NCBI GenBank assembly: GCA_023135215.1
Contig: JAGLTP010000674.1
Span: 1-5,720, forward strand
Direction: 5' to 3'
Length of the DNA stretch: 5,720 nt
Source of the DNA: Candidatus Heimdallarchaeota archaeon
GTDB taxonomy: Archaea; Asgardarchaeota; Heimdallarchaeia; Heimdallarchaeales; Heimdallarchaeaceae
Shown: in pieces, positions 1 to 4,331 of the stretch
Layout: each line of letters begins with the position of its first letter
Numbering within the stretch: the first letter of the stretch is position 1
Made by a program: the position numbers and the translations under genes
The notes under the pieces: generated by a model
Database searches by the model: none
What the model was told of the DNA's origin: nothing
The model's input: only the letters and a program-made list of their open reading frames with translations

Positions 1-231
1 CTCTGCTTTGGGAGCAACTTTTTCTTCCTTCCCTGTTTTTGAAATTATTTGTTCCGCTATCAAATCACTTAAGCTTTTTCCCTCAGTTTTTTCTCCAAAT
101 CCATATAATTCAGCTAACCAATATGAAGCATGTGAAATAAAAACTTCTACAGATTCAAAATTACCTTCGTCAACTAATTCTTGGAGATAGTCTAAAAGAC
201 CTTCTGGTATGTTTATTTCAAGAGTTTTCAT
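1..231 (-). CDS. Small protein with ribbon-helix-helix-like N-terminus (3' end off window)
   Basis: The frame opens with ATG at 231-229 and stays open for 77 codons to the window edge, so the C-terminus is missing. A good Shine-Dalgarno match (AGGAG, 240-244) lies 8 nt before the ATG, which supports this start. The first ~45 residues follow the ribbon-helix-helix pattern: a short strand (KTLEINIP, residues 2-9), a helix with Leu/Val spacing (residues 10-22), a turn (DEGNFES) and a second amphipathic helix (residues 27-43, FISHASYWLAELYG). After that comes a charged region rich in Lys and Glu (GEKTEGK, later GKEEKVAPKAE). The strand has acidic and Asn side chains where DNA-binding members often have Lys, Arg or Thr, so DNA binding is not assured. 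It is separated from the ribosomal operon by about 200 nt and probably has its own promoter. The function is unknown; a transcription regulator is only a possibility. Confidence 0.7.
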   Translation of the reverse strand, partial: MKTLEINIPEGLLDYLQELVDEGNFESVEVFISHASYWLAELYGFGEKTEGKSLSDLIAEQIISKTGKEEKVAPKAE

Positions 232-273
232 CCGTATAACTCCTTTATTCTAATTACTAAATAAAAGAGATAC

Positions 274-282
274 ATTTAATAT
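274..282 (-). promoter_or_regulatory. Candidate TATA box for the RHH-like gene
   Basis: On the minus strand this reads ATATTAAAT. Its centre is about 47 nt upstream of the ATG at 231. With the usual archaeal spacing of about 25 nt from TATA centre to transcription start, the transcript would begin near 253 and carry the AGGAG ribosome-binding site in a leader of about 20 nt. The surrounding DNA is very A+T-rich, so chance matches are likely. Confidence 0.3.
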
Positions 283-301
283 TTGTGATAATTTTTTTTC
301 A

Positions 302-363
302 GATTAACGGCGTCCTATAAGGTTTTCTATCCTATGTGTTGACACATCTAAGCCGTCTCAATC
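302..363 (-). other. Compact inverted-repeat segment; possible small structured RNA
   Basis: This stretch is visibly richer in G+C than the A+T-rich DNA on both sides and contains nested complementary segments. 302-305 (GATT) pairs with 360-363 (AATC). 307-311 (ACGGC) pairs with 352-356 (GCCGT), leaving a 1x3 internal loop between the two helices. Inside, 334-339 (ATGTGT) pairs with 342-347 (ACACAT) as a tight hairpin. AAGG at 319-322 can pair weakly with either of two TCCTAT copies (313-318 and 330-335). A minus-strand TATA-like box (391-398, CTAAATAT) would place a start near 365-370, so the minus strand is my tentative choice. I could not match it to tRNA, C/D box or H/ACA consensus. It could also be 3' UTR structure of the ribosomal operon or a leader element of the RHH-like gene. 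Confidence 0.3.
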
Positions 364-423
364 AGTCATTCGCCAAAAGAGAAGTAGCAAATATTTAGTT
401 AAATTTTTCTATTGTGAGATGTT

Positions 424-429
424 AAAAAA
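424..429 (-). terminator. T6 tract directly after rps27ae stop
   Basis: On the minus strand six consecutive T follow immediately after the TAA stop of rps27ae. Archaeal intrinsic termination commonly uses short T-tracts without a required hairpin, so this is a candidate end for the rpoE-to-rps27ae transcript. A second, shorter T run (TTTT) does not stand out until well downstream. Confidence 0.4.
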
Positions 430-600
430 TTAAGTTGATGCTTTTCGTCCTCTTTTATATGTAGTAAAACCACATTTACCACAAGTTTGACGATCTTTGT
501 GTTCAGCCATATATACCGAATCTCCACAGCGTTCGCATACCTTCTTTTTTCTCACAATCTTGCCATCTTTGATTTCGTATCTTTTATGTACAGAACTCAT
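430..600 (-). CDS. rps27ae: 30S ribosomal protein S27ae
   Basis: This encodes 56 residues of the small-subunit zinc-ribbon protein S27ae, the archaeal counterpart of the ribosomal part of eukaryotic ubiquitin-S27a; here it is a free-standing gene with no ubiquitin fusion. The zinc site is complete: Cys22-x2-Cys25 (VCERCGD) and Cys40-x2-Cys43 (TCGKCGF), followed by the typical Thr-Tyr-Lys-Arg tail. The N-terminal part is strongly basic (residues 14-20, KIVRKKK), as expected for rRNA contact. The length is within the usual 50-60 residues for archaea. The ATG is preceded by GGTGAG at 604-609, and the gene starts 12 nt after the rps24e stop, so it is the last gene of the operon. A T6 tract directly after the stop may end the transcript. 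Confidence 0.95.
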   Translation of the reverse strand: MSSVHKRYEIKDGKIVRKKKVCERCGDSVYMAEHKDRQTCGKCGFTTYKRGRKAST

Positions 601-612
601 TTTCTCACCAAG

Positions 613-912
613 TTACTCTTGTTTTTCTTCTTTTCCTATCCCAGATCGTTTGAGTAAATATTCTCTTTCGACAGCTTTTGCCCTTTCAGCACTTTCGTAA
701 GCATGAACTAGAGCTGTGCTTACTCCCATACCATATTTTGCTTCCAATTTAATCAGAACTACTTGATTTCTTTCTTTATTTAATAAAGCTGATATTCTAT
801 TTAGAAAATCATCTCGTTTTGGAACAGCTTCCCCATGGTGTTCTACTTGAACTTCAATTTCTGTTCTATCCAGTAGCTTATTTTCAGTTTTCTTAACTAT
901 ATCAATTTTCAT
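613..912 (-). CDS. rps24e: 30S ribosomal protein S24e
   Basis: This is a 99-residue small-subunit protein of the S24e family, shared by archaea and eukaryotes. Family landmarks visible are the N-terminal strand with NKLLDRTEIEVQVEH (residues 11-25), the VPKRDDF segment (residues 30-36) at the usual TPSR-like position, LLNKERNQVVL (residues 43-53), and the core GMGVSTALVHAYES (residues 61-74), followed by a basic helix and LLKRSG. The start is taken as ATG at 912 rather than the TTG at 915, because GGTGA at 919-923 then sits 6 nt away instead of 3. The gene overlaps the 3' end of the dephospho-CoA kinase gene by 11 nt, implying translational coupling. The C-terminus is short and charged (KEEKQE). 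Confidence 0.95.
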   Translation of the reverse strand: MKIDIVKKTENKLLDRTEIEVQVEHHGEAVPKRDDFLNRISALLNKERNQVVLIKLEAKYGMGVSTALVHAYESAERAKAVEREYLLKRSGIGKEEKQE

Positions 913-1453
913 CAACTTTCACCATTCTAAGTAGTAGTTGTTTTACTTTTTGCTTCATTTTTTTAGTGACCGTCACTAATACTACACCTTCATTAGGTTG
1001 CCCATATAAGACTTTTGAATTGTAAGGTGCTTCTAATATCGCTGGTAGCACCAGCAAATCCTCTTCTCCTGTTATTTTTATAATGATTTTGTTTTCATCC
1101 TTTTTTAATGCAAAACTAATTTTGTTCCAGGCTGCTTGTGTAATCGATTCTGCGGGATTCTCTGCTACTTCTTGCTCGAAAAGAGAATAATCTTGTTTCT
1201 CTATTTTTTTTCTCTGTACTTGTTCATCAATTATTGCTAAATCTGGAACAATAGATCCGTTTAGAAGAGTTTCAGTAATCACATCACCTACAGTTATTAT
1301 CTTTGGTATCGATTCATCTTTGGATATCTGATGAATGATAGTTTCAATATCTTTTTTTTCGCAAAAAAGTTCATCTAAAGGTTTTTTGAAATGTTTTCTT
1401 TGATCTTCAGGCAGAACATAATTCTTATTGCCTTCAAAACCCAAATTTTTCAC
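902..1453 (-). CDS. GTP-dependent dephospho-CoA kinase (DUF359 family)
   Basis: This 183-residue protein matches the archaeal DUF359 family. Its Thermococcus kodakarensis member was shown to phosphorylate dephospho-CoA with GTP, the last step of coenzyme A synthesis in archaea. Conserved blocks in order are VGDVIT (residues 55-60), VPDLAIIDEQVQRK (69-82), ENPAESI (98-104), KITGEEDLLVLP (126-137, with the acidic pair expected near the active site) and YGQPNEGVV (150-158). The length is normal for the family. The NPAES block has Glu where I expect Gly in most members. The start is GTG at 1453, overlapping the TGA of spt4 in a GTGA arrangement; no strong Shine-Dalgarno motif precedes it, so reinitiation after spt4 is likely. 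The gene is regularly found between spt4 and rps24e in archaea, which supports the call. It is predicted to be a soluble cytoplasmic enzyme. Confidence 0.92.
   Translation of the reverse strand: MKNLGFEGNKNYVLPEDQRKHFKKPLDELFCEKKDIETIIHQISKDESIPKIITVGDVITETLLNGSIVPDLAIIDEQVQRKKIEKQDYSLFEQEVAENPAESITQAAWNKISFALKKDENKIIIKITGEEDLLVLPAILEAPYNSKVLYGQPNEGVVLVTVTKKMKQKVKQLLLRMVKVDEN
919..923 (-). promoter_or_regulatory. Ribosome-binding site deciding the rps24e start
   Basis: GGTGA on the minus strand lies inside the last codons of the dephospho-CoA kinase gene. It is 6 nt from the ATG at 912 and 3 nt from the TTG at 915, which favours the ATG as the rps24e start. Confidence 0.6.
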
Positions 1454-1638
1454 CGAACGCGTAGAGCATAATGGCCCTTATTGCTTATTTTCATTCTTTT
1501 TGCTACATCGCTGTTTTCTGGATTTAAAATAAAAACTTCACCAGTATATTCAGAAGACAAATCTTGTGTTTTGCAGTTTGGACACATATTAGCTGTTTTT
1601 TCTACAATAAGATGACAAATTTTACAAGCTTTTGACAT
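1450..1638 (-). CDS. spt4: Transcription elongation factor Spt4 (RpoE'')
   Basis: This 62-residue zinc-ribbon protein is archaeal Spt4, which binds the NGN domain of Spt5; the complex closes over the RNA polymerase clamp and raises processivity. The zinc ligands are Cys5-x2-Cys8 (ACKICH) and Cys19-x2-Cys22 (MCPNCK). The rest follows the family: an acidic loop after the knuckle (LSSEYTGEVFILNP, residues 27-40), the SDVAKRM helix (43-49) and the very typical C-terminus GHYALRVR. The length is standard. The ATG at 1638 overlaps the rpoE stop by one base (TAATG), and a strong AAGGAGG lies 7 nt upstream, within the end of rpoE. Its partner gene spt5 is not in this window. Confidence 0.95.
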   Translation of the reverse strand: MSKACKICHLIVEKTANMCPNCKTQDLSSEYTGEVFILNPENSDVAKRMKISNKGHYALRVR

Positions 1639-2213
1639 TAGGATGCCTCCTTCGCTGAAGTTTTAGATTTACTAAGATCATCTTTCCATTCATCTATCCA
1701 TTCAAAAGCACCCAAAGAATTCTGACGCATGGTTAACCCAACTCTTATTGCAGATTTGCCAATACTGACAGCGATTACTCTTGCACGAACTCGTGTATTC
1801 ACAAGTAAATCTCGCTTGGATTTATCTCCTCTTAAAACGGCATTCTTAGGGATATATCTGAAGTAATCGTCAGCTATTTGAGAAACGTGACAAAGTGCGT
1901 CTATTGTACCTATCCTAATGAAAGCACCAAAATCAACACATTCCACTACTTCTCCTGTTACTACTTCACCTATCTCAGGAAGATAACATAATAATTCAAA
2001 ATCTGTTTCATAATAGGCACCACCATCCCCCGAGATTAGTTTTCCCTGATAGATTTTGTTAATATCAGTAACAGCGACGATGAAACCTAAATCTGGATCG
2101 ATTTTCCCCTCGAAACTCTGTCTAGCGATTTCTGCTAGAACTTGGGAAAGATTTTCATCAAATTTGTTGGGTGGAACCCTTAATGTATCCCTAACTTTTA
2201 CTGTATAATACAC
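1638..2213 (-). CDS. rpoE: DNA-directed RNA polymerase subunit Rpo7 (RpoE')
   Basis: This 191-residue protein is archaeal Rpo7/RpoE', the counterpart of eukaryotic Rpb7, which with Rpo4 forms the polymerase stalk that contacts the emerging RNA. The N-terminal RNP-like domain (residues 1-80) carries VRDTLRVPP (7-15), EGKIDPDLGFIVAVTD (35-50) and GDGGAYYETDFELL (62-75). The S1 RNA-binding domain follows (about 82-163): GEVVECVDFGAFIRIG (87-102), LCHVSQI (107-113), then RVGLTMRQ (157-164). It ends in GAFEWIDEW plus a Lys/Ser-rich tail. The start is GTG at 2213; an in-frame stop lies only 12 nt upstream, so there is no longer version. The upstream GATGAT is a modest ribosome-binding match. It is the first gene of the five-gene operon, transcribed away from aIF2 gamma. 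Confidence 0.95.
   Translation of the reverse strand: MYYTVKVRDTLRVPPNKFDENLSQVLAEIARQSFEGKIDPDLGFIVAVTDINKIYQGKLISGDGGAYYETDFELLCYLPEIGEVVTGEVVECVDFGAFIRIGTIDALCHVSQIADDYFRYIPKNAVLRGDKSKRDLLVNTRVRARVIAVSIGKSAIRVGLTMRQNSLGAFEWIDEWKDDLSKSKTSAKEAS
1646..1652 (-). promoter_or_regulatory. Strong ribosome-binding site for spt4
   Basis: On the minus strand this reads AAGGAGG, 7 nt before the spt4 ATG and inside the last codons of rpoE. It is the best Shine-Dalgarno match in the operon and suggests that spt4 translation does not depend wholly on coupling to rpoE. Confidence 0.65.
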
Positions 2214-2225
2214 GATGATATCATC
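2214..2225. repeat. Perfect 12-bp palindrome abutting the rpoE start codon
   Basis: GATGATATCATC is identical on both strands and ends directly at the GTG start codon of rpoE. It includes the best available ribosome-binding match (GATGAT). It lies downstream of the predicted transcription start, so it would be in the short mRNA leader. A protein-binding site or chance are both possible. Confidence 0.5.
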
Positions 2226-2258
2226 TCACAAATTTCTACATTGCTGGTTCTGTCCTAT

Positions 2259-2268
2259 TATTTTTAAA
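2259..2268 (-). promoter_or_regulatory. Candidate TATA box of the rpoE operon
   Basis: On the minus strand this reads TTTAAAAATA, close to the archaeal TATA consensus. Its centre is about 50 nt before the GTG start at 2213, predicting a transcription start near 2238 and a leader of about 25 nt. A second TATA-like element (CTATAAGT, 2272-2279) lies slightly further upstream. Confidence 0.5.
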
Positions 2269-2403
2269 CATACTTATAGCAAATATTTTCTAAATATCTT
2301 AGGAGATAGGAACGATTTCAATGTTTTCAAATTACAGCATTTAGTAAATCAGCTGAACACAAAGTTCTTGAGACATGAAAAATCTCAATAAATTATTATT
2401 AAT

Positions 2404-2418
2404 AAAGGAACTTAAAAA
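2404..2418 (+). promoter_or_regulatory. Candidate BRE/TATA for the aIF2 gamma-PIN operon
   Basis: A purine-rich AAAGGAA (2404-2410) directly precedes CTTAAAAA (2411-2418), which resembles a TFB recognition element followed by a TATA box. The TATA centre is about 58 nt before the aIF2 gamma ATG, giving a predicted start near 2440 and a leader of about 30 nt. The rest of the 2214-2472 gap contains only an inverted repeat (TTGAGA 2368-2373 with TCTCAA 2383-2388) and A+T-rich sequence. Confidence 0.45.
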
Positions 2419-2472
2419 CCTCATAGTAAGAACACTTACATAGTCAGTATTATTATTCGTAGATGAGAGATA

Positions 2473-3786
2473 ATGAGTGAAAAAAAGCCCTCTGCAGTAG
2501 AGGAAAAAACATCTTCAACTGAAAAAAGTAAAAAAACCACAGAAGATAATATTATTCGTCAACCTGTTGTCAATATTGGAACAATTGGACATGTTGATAA
2601 TGGAAAATCAACATTAGTACAAGCACTAACAGGAAAGTTTCCTGATGATCATTCTGAGGAATTAAAAAGAGGAATTTCTATCAGACTTGGATACGCTGAC
2701 ACTGAATTCCGTAAATGTCCTAAATGTCCAGAACCTGAAGCATATACCATAGAGAAAACATGTCAAAAATGTGGTACACCTTCAGAATATCTTAGGAGGG
2801 TTTCATTTGTTGATTGTCCAGGACACGAAGTTTTAATGGCAACTCTACTCTCGGGTGCAACTTTAATGAATGGTGCAATACTTCTGATTGCAGCAAATTC
2901 TAGATGTCCCCAGCCACAAACAAGAGAGCATCTTGCAGCAATGGAGATTTTGAAAATCCCTAATATCGTAATAGCTCAGAACAAGATTGAACTCGTAACA
3001 GAAGAAGAAGCTAAAAGGAATTATAAAGAGATACAGGATTTCATTAAAGGTACTATTGCAGAAAATGCACCCATTGTACCGATTAGTGCTATGCATAAAG
3101 CTAATTTAGATGTTTTAATTTGTGAGATAGAAAAAAATATTCCAACACCTGAATTTGATAAAGAAAGTCCCTTAGAAATGCATGTTGCTAGATCTTTTGA
3201 CATAAATAGACCAGGTACTAAACCTGATAAGTTGAAAGGAGGAGCCTTGGGTGGTACAATTATCAGAGGGCAAATAAATGTGGGTGATGAGATTGAGATT
3301 GTTCCTGGTGTCTCTATAAAAAAAGGGAATAAAACAGTCTATTCACCAATTACAACAAAAGCTGTTAGTATATCGATAGGTGAACAAGGACTTGTAAAAA
3401 GTGCTCATTCTGGAGGATTAGTAGGATTAGGAACAGAATTAGATCCTTCATTAGTTAAAGCAGATAAAATGTCAGGTAATATAATTACAACACCAGGAAA
3501 TGCACCGCCTATCAGAATCGATCTTGATCTCTCTGTTCATCTAATGGAACATGTTGTAGGTTCAGAAGAGATAACAAAGGTTCAACCTTTAGCTCAAGGA
3601 GAGACATTGATGTTGAATGTTGGCACAGCTAAAACAGCAGGTGTCATTACAGAGATCAGAGGGGGAAAGGCAAAGATAAGATTAAGTCGAGAAGTAGCAG
3701 CACCTACAAATAGTAAAATCGCCATATCTAGGAAGATTGCAGGTAGATTCCGTTTAATAGGAGTCGGTGAAATCTTAGAAAATTAA
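2473..3786 (+). CDS. eif2g: Translation initiation factor aIF2 subunit gamma
   Basis: This 437-residue GTPase is the core of aIF2, which carries initiator Met-tRNA to the small ribosomal subunit. Order: a hydrophilic Lys/Glu/Ser/Thr-rich tail (residues 1-28); the G domain with G1 GHVDNGKST (39-47), switch 1 LKRGISIRLGYAD (64-76), a zinc knuckle with Cys82, Cys85, Cys97 and Cys100, G3 DCPGH (114-118), G4 NKIE (170-173) and G5 PISAMHKAN (203-211); then beta-barrel domains II (about 230-345, with RSFDINRPG and LKGGALGGTI) and III (about 346-437, ending RFRLIGVGEI). All four Cys are present. The G1 motif has Asn43 where archaeal and eukaryotic members nearly always have His. Length exceeds the usual ~410 mainly through the N-terminal tail. 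The ATG has only a weak Shine-Dalgarno match (GAGAG). The PIN gene follows at once. The alpha and beta subunit genes are not in this window. Confidence 0.97.
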   Translation: MSEKKPSAVEEKTSSTEKSKKTTEDNIIRQPVVNIGTIGHVDNGKSTLVQALTGKFPDDHSEELKRGISIRLGYADTEFRKCPKCPEPEAYTIEKTCQKCGTPSEYLRRVSFVDCPGHEVLMATLLSGATLMNGAILLIAANSRCPQPQTREHLAAMEILKIPNIVIAQNKIELVTEEEAKRNYKEIQDFIKGTIAENAPIVPISAMHKANLDVLICEIEKNIPTPEFDKESPLEMHVARSFDINRPGTKPDKLKGGALGGTIIRGQINVGDEIEIVPGVSIKKGNKTVYSPITTKAVSISIGEQGLVKSAHSGGLVGLGTELDPSLVKADKMSGNIITTPGNAPPIRIDLDLSVHLMEHVVGSEEITKVQPLAQGETLMLNVGTAKTAGVITEIRGGKAKIRLSREVAAPTNSKIAISRKIAGRFRLIGVGEILEN

Positions 3787-3788
3787 AA

Positions 3789-3794
3789 TGAGGT
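3789..3794 (+). promoter_or_regulatory. Ribosome-binding site deciding the PIN-gene start
   Basis: TGAGGT lies 5 nt before the ATG at 3800. The earlier in-frame ATG at 3788 has no comparable motif upstream and overlaps this one, so the start at 3800 is preferred. Confidence 0.55.
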
Positions 3795-3799
3795 TTTGC

Positions 3800-4192
3800 A
3801 TGTTAGTTATACTTGATTCTAGCATGTTAATGCTACCTTTAGAAAAGAAAATTAATATTTCTCTCGAGTTAGAAAGAATTCTTCTCATTTCTTTTGAAAT
3901 AGTTGTTCCTAAAATTGTTATTTGTGAGCTGGAAAGAATTATGCACGAGGCCTCTCCTTCTACACAAAAAAAAGCGAAACTTGCTTTAGAACTGGCAAAT
4001 ATATATAGAATTTTGGATTCTAATACAGATGGGCTAGCTGATGATGAAATTGAGAGGTTAGCCATTGAAAACAATTCTATTGTAGCTACCAACGATTCAG
4101 AATTGCGATTAAAACTTAGAGAAAAGGGAATTGCAGTTGTTGCACTACATGGAAAGAATAAACTAGCTTTATTTGGTTACATAAATGGTTAA
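3800..4192 (+). CDS. PIN-domain ribonuclease-like protein (archaeal Fcf1/VapC9-like type)
   Basis: With the start at 3800 the product is 130 residues; an in-frame ATG at 3788 would add four (MRFC). The preferred start has TGAGGT 5 nt upstream and begins exactly at the first strand of the PIN fold. Visible PIN features, in the 130-residue numbering: LVILDSS with the first catalytic Asp6; the helix segment VICELER with Glu43; LADDEI with Asp81/Asp82; and VATNDSELR with Asp99, the fourth acidic residue. These suit Mg-dependent RNA cleavage. The C-terminus (HGKNKLALFGY) is typical of the PIN proteins encoded beside aIF2 gamma in many archaea, related to the Fcf1/Nob1 rRNA-processing nucleases. 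The gene follows aIF2 gamma without a gap and is probably cotranscribed. No antitoxin gene accompanies it, so a housekeeping role is more likely than a VapC toxin. The exact substrate is unknown. Confidence 0.87.
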   Translation: MLVILDSSMLMLPLEKKINISLELERILLISFEIVVPKIVICELERIMHEASPSTQKKAKLALELANIYRILDSNTDGLADDEIERLAIENNSIVATNDSELRLKLREKGIAVVALHGKNKLALFGYING

Positions 4193-4222
4193 TTTACTAG
4201 TAGATAGTTAGTTGGAAAATGA

Positions 4223-4258
4223 GGTTATAGCAATAATTTTAATTATACTATAATAACC
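4223..4258. repeat. Weak inverted repeat downstream of the PIN gene
   Basis: GGTTAT (4223-4228) is complementary to ATAACC (4253-4258) across a 24-nt A+T-rich spacer. It may be a weak 3' end structure of the aIF2 gamma-PIN transcript or chance in A+T-rich DNA. There is no clear T-tract terminator in 4193-4331. Confidence 0.25.
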
Positions 4259-4271
4259 AATTCTATGCTAG

Positions 4272-4287
4272 TTATCAGAAATGATAA
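4272..4287. promoter_or_regulatory. 16-bp dyad with GAAA centre upstream of the HD gene
   Basis: TTATCA (4272-4277) and TGATAA (4282-4287) are perfect inverted copies separated by GAAA. It lies 8 nt upstream of a TATA-like box and 44 nt before the HD-gene ATG. As DNA it could be an operator half-site pair; as RNA it would form a 6-bp stem closed by a GNRA-type GAAA tetraloop. Confidence 0.4.
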
Positions 4288-4294
4288 TCAATTG

Positions 4295-4304
4295 CATAAA
4301 TATC
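4295..4304 (+). promoter_or_regulatory. Candidate TATA box of the HD-dehydrogenase operon
   Basis: CATAAATATC resembles an archaeal TATA box and is about 32 nt before the HD-gene ATG. This spacing would start transcription near 4325 and cut off the AAAGGT ribosome-binding match at 4319-4324, so it is only a candidate. A TATA-like alternative (TTTTAATTATA, 4237-4247) would give a leader of about 60 nt that includes the dyad at 4272-4287. Confidence 0.35.
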
Positions 4305-4331
4305 TATTACAAAGATAAAAAGGTCATCTGA

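Noticed and set aside
8..190. Plus-strand open frame of 60 codons
   Set aside because: It is antisense to the RHH-like gene, which has a good ribosome-binding site and a coherent fold pattern; the plus frame has no such support.
302..363. tRNA, C/D box sRNA or hammerhead-type ribozyme in the intergenic island
   Set aside because: No GGTTCRA-type T arm or acceptor pairing is present. The TGATTGA and CTGA fragments do not form proper C and D boxes, and the hammerhead core (CTGANGA with GAAA and three correctly placed stems) is not met.
497..700. Plus-strand open frame of 67 codons with a hydrophobic, membrane-like composition
   Set aside because: It is the antisense of rps27ae and rps24e, which have clear family motifs. 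The hydrophobicity comes from reading Lys- and Glu-rich codons backwards.
2281..2298. AAATAT repeats and A+T-only inverted repeat
   Set aside because: Low-complexity A+T sequence in an A+T-rich intergenic region; such matches are expected by chance.
2375..2443. 22-codon ATG frame upstream of aIF2 gamma
   Set aside because: It overlaps the candidate TATA box, has no convincing ribosome-binding site, and consists of A+T-driven Lys, Asn, Leu and Ile codons.
2863..3203. Minus-strand open frames inside aIF2 gamma
   Set aside because: They lie opposite well-conserved G-domain codons of aIF2 gamma and show no family motif of their own.
3775..4092. Minus-strand open frame of 105 codons opposite the PIN gene
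   Set aside because: The plus strand encodes the full PIN motif set; the minus frame is Ser/Ile-rich antisense with no recognisable domain.
3800..4192. VapC-type toxin of a toxin-antitoxin system
   Set aside because: No antitoxin-sized gene is adjacent; the gene directly follows aIF2 gamma, a housekeeping context seen in many archaea. The RHH-like gene at the other end of the window is too far away and in a different transcription unit.
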